Assembly: GCA_036244855.1 (NCBI GenBank)
Contig: BQKZ01000072.1
Coordinates: 216,917-231,957, forward strand
Reading direction: 5' to 3'
Origin: Temnopleurus reevesii
Taxonomy: Eukaryota > Echinodermata > Echinoidea > Temnopleuroida > Temnopleuridae
DNA: 15,041 nt
Shown: positions 1-8,937 of the stretch, in pieces
Layout of the letters: each line of letters begins with the position of its first letter
Numbering within the stretch: position 1 is the stretch's first letter
Made by a program: the position numbers and the translations under genes
The notes under the pieces: model-generated
Told to the model about the DNA's origin: nothing
The model's database searches: none
Seen by the model: only the letters and a program-made list of their open reading frames with translations

Positions 1-689
1 CTTGAACTTCGCCCCCTTCTTCATTAAGAACCAACCCTGCATCTCACTACTCACTGCTGGTCCTACATGTAAAAGTTTCAGGTTTACTCGCATTTTTCTG
101 TTAATATCTCACACCCCCTTCTCCCTGTATCCATAGAGGTGGTAGGTCTATGCTGTATCCAACCAACCCCATGTGTTTGCAAGATGTTCGAACATGCGAT
201 CAGAATTGCACTTTACTTCTGGAAGGGTATCCACGTTCCAGGCTCTTGCAGTAGGGTTCAGCTCGGTTCGAGGGAAGAATAATTGGGCAAACCTTGAACT
301 TGTACATGCTTACAGGGTAACTGGTAGCAAAAGAACTTTCAACAACTTTTAAAGGCACAGCTCTGGGTTCTGTGTAAATTCTGCTCCTTTATTGTACAAG
401 CAGGCACATAAAAGTACTAGATTAATTTTCGAGCCAATTTGATTGCTATTCAGTCCTCAAATTGGCAACACTTGAATCATCAAATTATGCCTGATAGTTC
501 TATTATATTTTAATTACATACAATGTCATGAATTGAACCTCCATTGCCGAATAGTGTGTTTAAAAGTGAAAAGTTGCCAATTTGCGTGTAAAATAGTGAT
601 TTGCACTGTTGATTATGAGACCTCCATCATAAATTTAGGCTTATTCAGTAATTCCAAGACACATTTGATGCAGTTGTGTCTATCAAAAA
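1..689. other. Non-coding stretch, no gene seen
   Basis: AT-rich sequence with frequent stops in all frames. The short open frames near 533-751 and 613-852 (minus) show no domain, no signal peptide and no resemblance to a known protein, and they run into the tandem array. The only structure noted is the inverted-repeat pair at 458-584, listed separately. It could be intergenic or intronic; the sequence does not decide. Confidence 0.6.
458..584. repeat. Short inverted-repeat pair, possible small MITE
   Basis: The 12-mer CAAATTGGCAAC at 458-469 is matched by its perfect reverse complement at 573-584, giving a 127-bp unit with a 103-bp AT-rich interior. The same core (AATTGGCAAC / GTTGCCAATT) recurs as an inverted pair of almost the same size at 14474-14590. 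I saw no clear target-site duplication, and interior similarity between the two is weak. It may be a tiny foldback element or a chance pairing of a common word. Confidence 0.3.
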
Positions 690-1556
690 GTTCGTTTTTT
701 CCTGAACACTTAGATGTCAAAAACCACATTTTCATTAAAAATTGGGGGTAAGTCTTTCCATCACTGGGCCCTCCATATGTCACCAAATGAACAGGTCTTG
801 AAGTGGACTTCCTGTGTCCTACTATGGCTATCATTCGGAGTCCAGACCACACAAGGAGTACCCTGCTGGTTTGGACAAATCAATTAATCAATCGATCAAT
901 CAAATTAAAAAAAGATCACAGTTTCCTTAACATTTTGAGAGCGAAACCACATTTTTGCCCAAAATGGAGTTACATCTTTCTATCACTGAAACCTGTAAGT
1001 CACCAAGCCTACAGACAAGTAAAGCGGACGTCCTGTAGCCTACTGTGGCAATCAGTTGGAGTCAAGACACATCAGGACTATCCTGCTGTTTTGGACAAAT
1101 CATGAATCGATCAATCAAATTAATAAAAAAGGGCACACTTTCCTGACCATTTTGTTACAAAAACCACATTTTCCCCAAAAATGGAGTTACACCTTTCTAT
1201 CACTGGGTCCTCCATATATCACTAAATGTACAGACGGGTCTTAAAGCGCACTTCCTGTGGCCTACTGAGGCTATCGGTTGGGATCCAGATCACATCAGGA
1301 CTATCCCACTGGTTTGGACAAATCATTTGATCAATCAAATTAAAAAAGATAACATTTTCCAGAACAATTTGATATAAAAAACCACCATTTTCACCCAAAA
1401 TGGAGTTACACCTTTTTATCACTGGGTCCTCCATATATCACTAAGAGTACAGACGGGTATTAAAGCGCACTTCCTGTGGCCTACTGTGGCTATCGGTTGG
1501 GGTCCAGACCTCCAGACCGCACCAAGACTGTCCTTCTGGTTTGGACAAATCAACTG
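690..1556. repeat. Tandem array, about four units of ~219 bp
   Basis: The landmark TCACTG(GG) recurs at about 761, 983, 1200 and 1419, giving periods of 222, 217 and 219 bp. Each unit carries the same ordered blocks: TCACTGGGTCCTCCATAT, then CACTTCCTGTGGCCTACTG, then GGTTTGGACAAATCA, then AATCAATCAAATTA, then AAACCACATTTT, then AAATGGAGTTACACCTTT. A partial leading unit starts near 690 and the array stops near 1556 after GGTTTGGACAAATCA. Units differ by many substitutions and small indels, so the array is not very recent. The last two units are most alike at their starts. Open frames inside it change between units and are not genes. It is minisatellite or satellite-like; whether it sits inside a larger mobile element is unknown. 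Confidence 0.9.
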
Positions 1557-2205
1557 ACATTTATGGGACTATTGTGCAACCCTGACATATTACAGTTCCA
1601 TATTTGGGGTTCTTGTCACTCAGCCCTGAGTGCACTAATTAGATAAAAAATACATTTTTGTTAGAGGCACTCTTCAACAATACTAAATCATTGCTCAACA
1701 GGTTTAAATGTATGCGAACTTTCAGATCTATATGAATCTAAGAATATTTGAAAGTATGAAGAATAAAATAAATATTTGATAACATGGAAAGTGTAAAAGC
1801 TTTAATGCTGGGTGCAATATTTCCGTGCATTGATTTTGTAGCTCTATAAAAGCTCTGAGAGCATAGAGCCAGGCAATTGAAATATTATTGGTAACCAAAG
1901 CCTTTAAAATGATTGCTGAATGCCTAAATAATGCAATCTATCACAACTTCCTATCAACATTTGCATGGAGTGGATGGGGCTATTTTATTTTTTTTGGGGG
2001 GGGGGGAGGGGGGTGCTGCATGCATTTAAGATTTTGCAGTATGGATAGAAATTTAGGAACACCTTTGTGGCCTTTCGAGGGGGAAGGGGTCTGTCAGAAT
2101 AATGTTACTAAACAAACAGGAGAACAAATTTCGCAGGCATGCTTGTTTTTGTTGATCAGCTCAGAGCACAATCGAATCCCCTTCTCGCATAACAATGCGA
2201 CAAGG
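1557..2205. other. Non-coding stretch with T/G tract
   Basis: No supported gene. An open frame starting at 1888 crosses the homopolymer tract at about 1988-2013 and ends inside the SINE head, so I treat it as accidental. The rest is AT-rich and I recognise no element in it. Confidence 0.55.
1988..2013. repeat. T-run followed by G-run (low complexity)
   Basis: A run of T passes directly into about 11 G, one A and six more G. Such a tract can form a G-quadruplex on the plus strand and is prone to length errors in sequencing. A tract of the opposite polarity (C12 then A10) lies at 5155-5176, so the same T-then-G design is present on the minus strand there. Confidence 0.8.
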
Positions 2206-2521
2206 AGGCGCCGTGGTGTAGTGGTCATGACTCTCGCCTTTCAACCAGAGGGTCGCAGGTTCGAGTTCCACCCAGGGCGTTAATTTCCTTCAGCAAGAAA
2301 CTTATTCACAAAGCTGCACTCTACCCAGGTGTGATTGGGGACCGGTAGGGCACAGCAGCACATTATCCGATATGATGTGAGCGCCTATTTGGCTGCCTAG
2401 ATGCTAAGGCTTGAATTGCCATCCAGTGACCGGGTGATAATATCGGAAGCGCTTTGACCAGTCAATACTGACCGAAAAGGCGCTATATAAATCCGAAATA
2501 TTATTATTATTATTATTATTA
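2206..2521 (+). mobile_element. tRNA-derived SINE, near full length
   Basis: This short retroelement would be transcribed by RNA polymerase III from an internal promoter and copied by a partner LINE; it encodes no protein. An A box (TGGTGTAGTGG, 2214-2224) fits TRGYNNARNNG exactly. A B box (GGTTCGAGTTC, 2258-2268) fits GGTTCGANTCC with one change. The head resembles a tRNA, with a possible TTC (Glu-type) anticodon in the loop near 2239-2245, though the stems are degenerate. The body has TTTCCTTCAGCAAGAAA and CTGCACTCTACCCAGGTG, which recur in four other copies in the window. It ends in GGCGCTATATAAATCC and an (ATT)n tail at 2500-2521. It has the most intact head of the SINEs with this body. 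The isotype call is uncertain; the SINE call is firm. Confidence 0.9.
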
Positions 2522-2538
2522 ATACTTTCCTTCCCACA

Positions 2539-3157
2539 ATAAGACCTGTTCACATCTATGCTGATTAATGCACTATTACAGAGACCTGTTTGATAGAAAC
2601 TGGTTTAATGGTCAATGTGAATGGTCAAGACAGTAAGAAAAGCAGCTTAAATGGCCTTATAAGTCATTTCAAAATTCACTTTGAGGAGTAATTTTTTTTT
2701 GTAATTGCGAACCAGTTCAGCAGTTGATGTGAACGCTTGTGATGTTGAGAACTAGACTGAAGTAGTCATACCTCAAAATGCTTGTACGGCATGGTTGCGG
2801 GAAGAATATGACAAGCTGTTTGGGTTACTATAGTAATTAAACTACCTATTGCAGGGCTACTAGGCAGAAAAGGGGGCTTGTTGGACCTTGCACATCACTC
2901 AATCATGTGGCTAAAAAAACAACCCTCTTACCAACTTTTTTTTGACGCTGCACAGGAAAACAGTCTTAAGGGGTGCTGTTCAAAAGTAGCAATTGATTGC
3001 AAGTTGCAGTTAATTTGCAGTTAATTTTTGAACACCCACCTAAACTGGATTTCTGAACCGGTCTTGGATAGTGGAAGCCACTTTTGAAAAATAGATGTAA
3101 ACAGAGTATAATTAATAGTTAAAACCACTTTTGAAGTAAATGTGAATAGGGCCTAAG
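2539..3157. mobile_element. Possible MITE with imperfect inverted ends
   Basis: The left end (AAGACCTGTTCACATCTATG, from 2541) and the reverse complement of the right end (ending ATGTGAATAGGGCCTAAG near 3156) share an ag(a/g)cc...TTCACAT core with a one-base shift. Related words such as AATGTGAATGG, TTGATGTGAACG and CCACTTTTGAA recur inside on both strands, as expected of a foldback-rich non-autonomous DNA transposon. I could not confirm a target-site duplication. The match is short, so this is a weak call. Confidence 0.3.
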
Positions 3158-5154
3158 CAACCTAAGTCGCCTCTGTTACTCTTCGTGTCTGGGGAATGTT
3201 TTTGGAAAGGTGTACCTCTATCAAAATGCTTCTAATCTATCCAGAACCTCTTCCGGCTCTAACAAAAAATCTTTAGGAAGAGAATGAAGTTTGCCAAAGC
3301 TTGGAGGTCTGGGCCTATTACACTACAGTAGGAAATGGATGAAAATGCTTTAAGTTAACAAATTCTTGGAATTTGCTTTCTATAGCAACAATCCCCCAAA
3401 AGCTACAGATCCTATCACACACATAGTACATTGGCGTAAAATGAAACTTCTGAATCGCTTGAATCTCAGAAAAGGAGTAAAATAAGAGCAACCTTAATCT
3501 GGAAAGCATACACTTTTGGAAAAAGAGTGGAATTCAATTGGCAATGTTCATTTCAACTGAATAAGGGGTGACAATTGGCTAACTTGTGGATCTGTTAGGT
3601 TACTCTGAAATCACTCCAAAAAGAGTGAATCAGAATGTTGGCATCAAAGTCACTAAAATTCACCTTCAATATACTTTTTTTTGACAGAGAGAAGAAGAAC
3701 GAAAATTGGTACATGAATTCCCATCGCACCAGAAGCAAAAACAGCTGCCATTCATTTTGCGTAATTTATTGAATTTGAACTTAACCTTGAACAAATATAC
3801 CAAAAACTGATACATTGTGACAAAATTCTGCAAACGGGCTCTAAAAATAGGGAGCAAAATGTAAGGTCCATGTAGGAAAAACAAATCTGCTTCTCCAGTA
3901 GTTGGACAAACTCAGCATGAAATTTGAATTTTGTTTTCTCTTCTTTTCTTTTGAATTGTATTGGCCGCTACATATCAAAGTACATTGTGTACCACAGATC
4001 AGCGATTAACTCTAATATCAAGTATTATGTATGGTTATTTTTTACTTGGAGAACATGACAAGAATCTAACTTCAAAGTTACAGTTCTAAATTAAAATCAA
4101 CCTCAAATTTCATTAAAAAATAAATTATTACATACACATATAAAATGGAAACTGCTGCATATCCTAGAGCTGATATTGCTGATGAAGATTCAAATATGTT
4201 AGAATTATGATTTATATAAAATGGAATATTTTTCTATTTTTCTAAGCATATACACCTTACAAATGTATCATGATGAAAGAAGTTAAAATTTGGGGGACAT
4301 ATTTATGAGAAGTTTACCAAACAGTTGTTTTCATATGTAAGTAACCATGCAGCATGTTACTTATGGCAGCCTCCAATAGTAAGACCACAGCAATACAAAT
4401 GCTTTTAGGTGACGAAAGTAGATATACTACACTGAAGTATAATGTGGACAAGCAAAACCCAATTCTCCACAAGGCTACAGGTAGAAAAGAACATTTGAAA
4501 GTGAATAATAATGCATATACATAACAAATATTTTTCAGAATGGACAATTGTATTACAGACCACCTAGCAATGAAATCAACACAAAGAGTGAACTGTTTCT
4601 ATGTTGATTAATGGGCATTGATGACGCATTTTTGTCTATTATTTGGGCATTCTTTGATTTGATTGGTACTCCCTTTTGCCAATTTAAGGAGTTTATGTAG
4701 CGACCTCAACATGATTAATGATAATTTACAGGTAGGCCTTGTAGGAAACCTTTGAAATTAGTTTGATACTCACTTTATCTGATTTCTATTCATGCAATGG
4801 ATATCTAGTGACTCTATTTCACTATTATCTATCAATATTTTCGAGACTTTGGAATAGAGTACCGAATCGATGACGTCTTTGTCTTTTGTTGCAGCATACT
4901 GATGAAAAAAAAACATATGCTTCTGCAAGGTTTAAAGCAGTGATGGCTGGAGCCAAGACCCTAATTGTTAGTAACTGCTGTTACTGTCAAAACCTCAAAA
5001 GCCTGAAATTGTTTTAAAAAACGGTTTCCCTAAAAATAATGTAGATATTTTACCCCAATCTTAATATTCCAACCTTCCCTTCCATTAACTTCTTCCTACT
5101 GTCTCATTTTGTGCCCTAACCCTCTCTCTTCAAATTGTTATTTTGAATCCCCAT
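3158..5154. other. Long non-coding stretch, nothing recognised
   Basis: About 2 kb of AT-rich DNA. Short minus-strand open frames (near 3318-3509, 3666-3884 and 4314-4547) have no recognisable domains and look like chance frames. I saw no tRNA boxes, tandem repeats or strong inverted ends. Isolated exons of a larger gene could be missed by eye. Confidence 0.5.
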
Positions 5155-5176
5155 CCCCCCCCCCCCAAAAAAAAAA
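5155..5176. repeat. C-run followed by A-run (low complexity)
   Basis: Twelve C are followed by ten A, then more A-rich sequence interrupted by T up to about 5198. Read on the minus strand it is T-rich then poly-G, the same arrangement as at 1988-2013. The open frames that cross it on either strand are artefacts of the homopolymers. Confidence 0.8.
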
Positions 5177-5478
5177 TAAAAAAATAAAAATAAAGAAAAT
5201 ATTGCACCACCTTCATTGGGTCAGTAACCCCTCCATTCATTTTCATCTTAACCCACTCAACATTTTTTTTCAAATTCCTATGATTTCTAGGGATTGACTG
5301 GGTTTCACATGCACCAGATATACCTCCAACTTGTGGACGTAAAAACCCAGAGTACATCAGAAGCCAACAAATTAACCCATAGGCTACTGTCCAGAACAAG
5401 GTGGCCCTGGTACAAAGTCTATGGGAATATAGGAAGTCAGTAGTCAACATGTTTACAAGAAAAATGTTGAAATATAAA
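5177..5478. other. Non-coding stretch, nothing recognised
   Basis: A-rich at its left edge, otherwise mixed sequence. A minus-strand open frame (5130-5507) spans it and the homopolymer, with no recognisable protein features. No repeat or RNA signal was identified. Confidence 0.45.
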
Positions 5479-5608
5479 CAGTGTTTATTCATGTTGGGAT
5501 AAGGCAAGAATTATTCAATTATTTATCTACCCAACACAAAAATCATTCAATTGATATTTACGCAGTACCTGCTGCTATAACACGAATCGAGCCCGCCACT
5601 TCCATCGG

Positions 5609-5680
5609 CTCTCGGTGGTCTAGTGGTAAGACACCTGTCTGGTCATCAGGGGATTGTGGGTTCGATTCCTACACGAGAAT
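5609..5680 (+). mobile_element. tRNA-like head of a SINE
   Basis: The A box TGGTCTAGTGG (5616-5626) and the B box GGTTCGATTCC (5659-5669) both match the Pol III consensus exactly. The D stem (GTCT/AGAC) pairs fully and the T stem (GTGGG/CCTAC) pairs with one G-T. The acceptor keeps five inner pairs with mismatches at both ends. The anticodon stem has four pairs plus a U-U mismatch next to the loop, whose central bases read GGT. By position that is a Thr anticodon, but a displaced Asp GTC is also possible. The broken acceptor ends and U-U closing pair argue against a working tRNA gene. The matching minus-strand element at 12141-12442 has the same U-U mismatch and the same downstream hairpin, so I call this a SINE head. 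Confidence 0.75.
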
Positions 5681-5682
5681 GC

Positions 5683-5701
5683 CTGAGATTTTTTTTCTCA
5701 G
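5683..5701 (+). terminator. Hairpin with T8 run after tRNA-like head
   Basis: CTGAGA (5683-5688) pairs with TCTCAG (5696-5701), and the loop is made of T. The eight-T run (5689-5696) is longer than the T4-T6 usually enough to stop RNA polymerase III, so it may end a transcript of about 90 nt that starts at the tRNA-like head. A hairpin of the same size, position and T count but partly different stem sequence occurs in the SINE at 12349-12367. Termination in vivo is inferred. Confidence 0.55.
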
Positions 5702-5804
5702 CTTCTCGGTAAAAGCACTGTCGGTCAGTGTTTATTCATGTTGGGATAAGGCAAGAATTATTCAATTATTTATCTACCCAACACAAAAATCATTCAATTG
5801 ATAT

Positions 5805-6559
5805 AAACTTTTTTCTTTGAAAAGCTTCATCGACACTATCCTCTGCCTGAAAAGCAACACAATATTGTGTGGGTCTGTTTAATTTCAAGATTTATTTTTC
5901 TCTAGCATTCTTTTCCTCTATGAAGAATTGTTATTTCTTGGACTAAAATGAATACATTGCACAGTGCATAATCATCTACATTTAAGGGTTTGCAGGAAAA
6001 TTAATAACCAAAAATAAATATCTCCATCTATTACATAATAAACATTAACGCAACTACAATGTTTTTCAGCTCATTGTAAGATCAATTGTTTCTCTTGAAT
6101 CATTCAAATTACGATTACAATTCCACAAGCTCGTAAAAGTGTGATTTCTTCCTAGCCGACACTAGAGCTGTATTAAAATAAGAATCTTCTCTCGTCCCTT
6201 GGGAACCAATTAGCACTTGAAATATTCCACGCTCGATCAGCATCAACGAAAAAAAATAAAATTAATGATGTGAAATGAGTGACAGGCTGTCTCGAGTCAA
6301 GCCCTTTTCATCAAATTTATTTTCGCCCAGCTCGCCCAGCTCTCGATCAAAATACAATGAATTGGCCATTTGAAAAACAATGAAAAATGAGTACATGAAA
6401 AGTAGTATTTCAATAAGTTGAAAAGTGTGAATTTTCAAGGATTCAAAGAAGCAGAATAATTTTCTTTACTAAATGATTTTTTTGTGAGAGAAAACCTATG
6501 AAGTGTGAATTTCAATTAAACAAAGATAAATGCTGAAAATGCTGATCAAATAAGAGGCA
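5805..6559. other. Non-coding stretch, nothing recognised
   Basis: AT-rich with no long open frame, no tRNA boxes and no strong repeat. A tiny tandem duplication (CGCCCAGCT twice, near 6327) is the only local structure noted. Confidence 0.5.
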
Positions 6560-6794
6560 GGTTTACTAATTGATTCAAATTTAGGCACGTTTCTTGCCAA
6601 TGTCTATAGTTACGCAGCATTCTTTTAACCGGTTATCTACAGCTACAATACTCGGTATCCAATTTGCATAAATTACTTGTTGCTATCTTTGGCAAGCCTC
6701 GGGCAAGATTTCAGGTCATCAAGAACAACATTTGCGCATAAAGAATGCATAAAATTTGCATATATGATCTATCAGTAAATCTGCCTATTGAGAG
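6560..6794. repeat. Dispersed repeat member, divergent copy
   Basis: Block A (6657-6794) runs from ATCCAATTTGCAT through TTACTTGTTGCTAT and GAATGCATAAAAT to CCTATTGAGAG. It aligns with 8938-9061 and 10763-10886. Block B (6560-6595, TTTACTAATTGATTCAAATTTA) aligns with 9362-9395 and 11187-11220. Here B precedes A, while in the other two copies A precedes B by about 300 bp. The family is not one I recognise, and no coding capacity is visible. Confidence 0.7.
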
Positions 6795-7297
6795 CTGTGA
6801 ATTTTGATATGCCTAAAAAGCACTAAGTGATCTTTGTTAATCTGTTTTACGAGTAAAGACATTTTTAAATTTAAATTGTTTCCATCCTATTTTTGTACTG
6901 CTTATTTCCAGCAGTCATTTAATATAAGAAAATAATCTCCTGATAAACTCCTGATACACGGAAATTTTTACATCTAAAATGAATTTGTTTGTTGCTTTAT
7001 AGTTATTTCTATCTCTTTCAAACAGGAATTACTTTTAAACATAACTGACACAGTATTTTACCGGGGTGTTTTCCTTTTAAAACAAGAATCAGGAATCGGT
7101 GGATTTAATTATTCCAATCACATATATTTTGATAAAGATTATCACCTACATTTTTGTTCTCTCTGTCTGATAATTTATACCTTATTAACCTAACTATGCA
7201 TTACGTTTTAAGTCCAATTACGCTCGATAAGGGGTACAAAAATTAATACTGAATGATATTGGATACAAAATGTATTACATCACACCTGCTTGTTCAA
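6795..7297. other. Non-coding stretch, nothing recognised
   Basis: AT-rich sequence without open frames, tRNA boxes or clear repeats. It ends at the TTCAA (7293-7297) that may be the left target duplication of the next element. Confidence 0.5.
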
Positions 7298-7723
7298 ACA
7301 ATTCTCCCTATCGCATATAGCCAATATCATCTGATATCACGCACTTTGGCTTTGGCACGCTCACTTCCGGGATCCATCTCGATTTCACTGTATACTATCT
7401 ACAAAATTTCGATCCATGTGTATTAAGCGTAATTTCTTCGTTTTGCGTCGGAAGCCCAGCATTGGGCCGCTTCGCAAAAGAAACCCATATAACAAATAAA
7501 TGCAGATATGAAAGAAAAATATATCAAATGATGCTTTTATTCTCAAAAATCGATGAAAAAATATGACACTACAAGCCGCTGATGAAGTTTACCGTAGAAA
7601 GCCTATAGACTTTTGAAAACGTGCAAATGCTACCGGAAGTACATATGCCAAGAATCTAGGCCAAAATAACTAGTGTGCTGCAGGCGTTCAGATTCGGAGA
7701 GCTATATGCGATAGGGAGAATTA
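7298..7723. mobile_element. Candidate MITE with 22-bp perfect inverted ends
   Basis: Positions 7300-7321 (AATTCTCCC...ATATAGC) are the exact reverse complement of 7701-7722. Similarity continues inward with gaps: TTTGGCACGCTCACTTCCGG on the left matches TTGGCATATGTACTTCCGG on the reverse-complemented right arm. Both sides are flanked by TTCAA (7293-7297 and 7724-7728), which may be a 5-bp target-site duplication. The 426-bp span has no open frame of note, as expected for a non-autonomous DNA transposon. The superfamily is not assigned; 5-bp duplications do not fit Tc1/mariner (TA) or piggyBac (TTAA). The TTCAA could be chance in AT-rich DNA, but the arms are not. Confidence 0.7.
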
Positions 7724-7855
7724 TTCAACGTTTTTCGACTGGCAACTACATATACTACAATTTATAAGAAGTGTTCATAATCTTTGCTAATGTTGTTATT
7801 ACATACATATGAATGAAATATGTCATCTCTGAATTGGGCCTATGTTTCCTGTCTG

Positions 7856-7897
7856 CATAATTTCACATTCATAATTTCACATTCATAATTTCACATT
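7856..7897. repeat. 14-bp minisatellite, three units
   Basis: CATAATTTCACATT is repeated three times without change at 7856-7869, 7870-7883 and 7884-7897, followed by CATGG. The paired direct repeat at 8225-8320 has a single unit, so this looks like a local slippage expansion. Confidence 0.9.
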
Positions 7898-7941
7898 CAT
7901 GGTACACCACTGTCTTCCTTGTCACATTCCAGTTTACGACA

Positions 7942-8212
7942 CTTAAACCAGCCCTGGCATCGGCATGTGCTCTTGAAAGGCAAAGGCTGATGGATTTTTA
8001 TTACCTTGGCTTGCATGAGCCCGACGTACACCAGAACACATAGCATTTCAAGGAATAAATATTCCTGCCAGGTACCCATTCACCTCACCTGGGTCGAGTG
8101 AAGCAGAGTAAAGATGAATTTCTTGCTGAAGGAAATAAACGCCAAGGGTGGGTTCGGGCCTACAACCCTCTTGTTGAATGGCGAGAGTCAGAACCAAGTA
8201 CACCACGGTGCC
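7942..8212 (-). mobile_element. tRNA-derived SINE, minus strand (first copy)
   Basis: Read on the minus strand, a degraded head comes first. An A-box-like GGTGTACTTGG lies near 8194-8205, a CTCTCGCCATTCAAC segment matches the head of the 2206 SINE, and a decayed B box lies near 8148-8160. The shared body follows: TTTCCTTCAGCAAGAAATTC, then CACTCGACCCAGGTGAGGTG, then GGCAGGAA and ATTCCTTGAAATGC. The 3' part is more diverged and ends near 7942 against the left direct repeat, with no clean (ATT)n tail. B-box decay suggests it is no longer transcribed. Minus-strand open frames across it are SINE sequence, not genes. Confidence 0.8.
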
Positions 8213-8937
8213 CTCGATAGAACAGAATGAAATGTCTGGATTGGGCCTGTGTTTCCTGTCTGCATAATTTCACATTCATGGTACACCACTGTCTTTGTTG
8301 TCACTTTCCAGTTTACGACATTTTGCAGTGATTTTTCGATGAGTGCCAAGTAAAAAAAAAATAATAACAAAATCAGGTAGGGCCATTTTAAGAGCGCCGA
8401 TTGGTTGAGAGCATCCAAATATATTTGCCTTGGGCAAAGCGGGCCTTAATAGCCTTATGCACTCTTTTCCACACAAGCATTTTCTTTCTTGAAGATTTTT
8501 AAAAACTTTTCTATAAAGTTAATTTATCTTTGCTTGTCGAGCCCCTTCCTTCCATCCCAACCCCATTGACAAATACTGGATCCGCCTAGCTGCATCCTAA
8601 ATTCAGCACTCAAAGCTTAACCTGACATTCATGTGGCTAAACCCCTCATAACATGCAGGGGCGGATCCAGGAATTGCCAATATTTTGAGAGGGCCAGAAA
8701 GGAGATTATTCCCAGCCAATGGTAAAAAGGAGAAATGAGGATCGCATGAAGTGGTTGTTGCTAGGTTTGTCAAGCTTCAATGTTTGTCCAACCCAGGAAT
8801 GTTGATGTATTATTAAGCAAGTGGCATTCAAAGTATTGTTATCCCATTACCTTTTGTCAGCTGAATATATAGTTCATCTTGGAGCAGACAGGAATAATTT
8901 TGAAAACATTACAAACGTGATAATACATGTAATTGAA

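Larger units (their letters stand above)
5479..5804. repeat. 79-bp perfect direct repeats around a tRNA-like unit
   Basis: Positions 5479-5557 and 5726-5804 read identically by eye over all 79 bases (both start CAGTGTTTATTCATG and end TCAATTGATAT). They lie 247 bp apart and enclose 168 bp containing a tRNA-like sequence and a T8 hairpin. The identity implies a recent event. Possible readings are an incomplete tandem duplication of a 247-bp unit, an exceptionally long target-site duplication, terminal repeats belonging to the element, or an assembly slip. Ordinary SINE target duplications are usually about 5-20 bp. Confidence 0.95.
7811..8320. repeat. Diverged direct repeats bracketing a minus-strand SINE
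   Basis: 7811-7941 and 8225-8320 share GAATGAAAT, then (A/G)ATTGGGCCT(A/G)TGTTTCCTG, then TCTGCATAATTTCACATTCAT, then GGTACACCACTGTCTT, ending at TTCCAGTTTACGACA. The left copy is longer because it has extra 14-bp units and a small insertion. The SINE fills almost exactly the interval between them. The right copy recurs at 10013-10108 within the 1.8-kb duplication, and the end of the left copy recurs at 9690-9729. Confidence 0.85.

Noticed and set aside
690..1556. CRISPR array or coding repeat protein
   Set aside because: Units of about 219 bp are diverged throughout, without short identical repeats and unique spacers. Reading frames do not persist between units.
1888..2283. Longest open frame in the window (131 codons)
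   Set aside because: It crosses a G homopolymer, giving a run of glycine codons, and ends inside the SINE head. No domain or sensible composition; accidental.
5609..5680. Functional tRNA gene
   Set aside because: The A and B boxes are perfect, but the acceptor ends and the anticodon-stem closing pair are mismatched. The same defect and hairpin occur in a clear SINE at 12141-12442.
5130..5801. Open frames of 106-125 codons on both strands near the tRNA-like unit
   Set aside because: One runs through the C/A homopolymers. The other is made of the direct repeat, the tRNA-like head and the repeat again, so peptide repetition only mirrors the DNA repeat.
7573..7595. Hammerhead ribozyme core (CTGATGA ... 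GAAA)
   Set aside because: The sequence between CTGATGA and GAAA cannot form a proper stem II and no partner cleavage stem was found. Other CTGATGA hits (4173, 4901, 10414, and 5640 minus) also lack the rest of the core, so a retrozyme reading of the direct repeats is unsupported.
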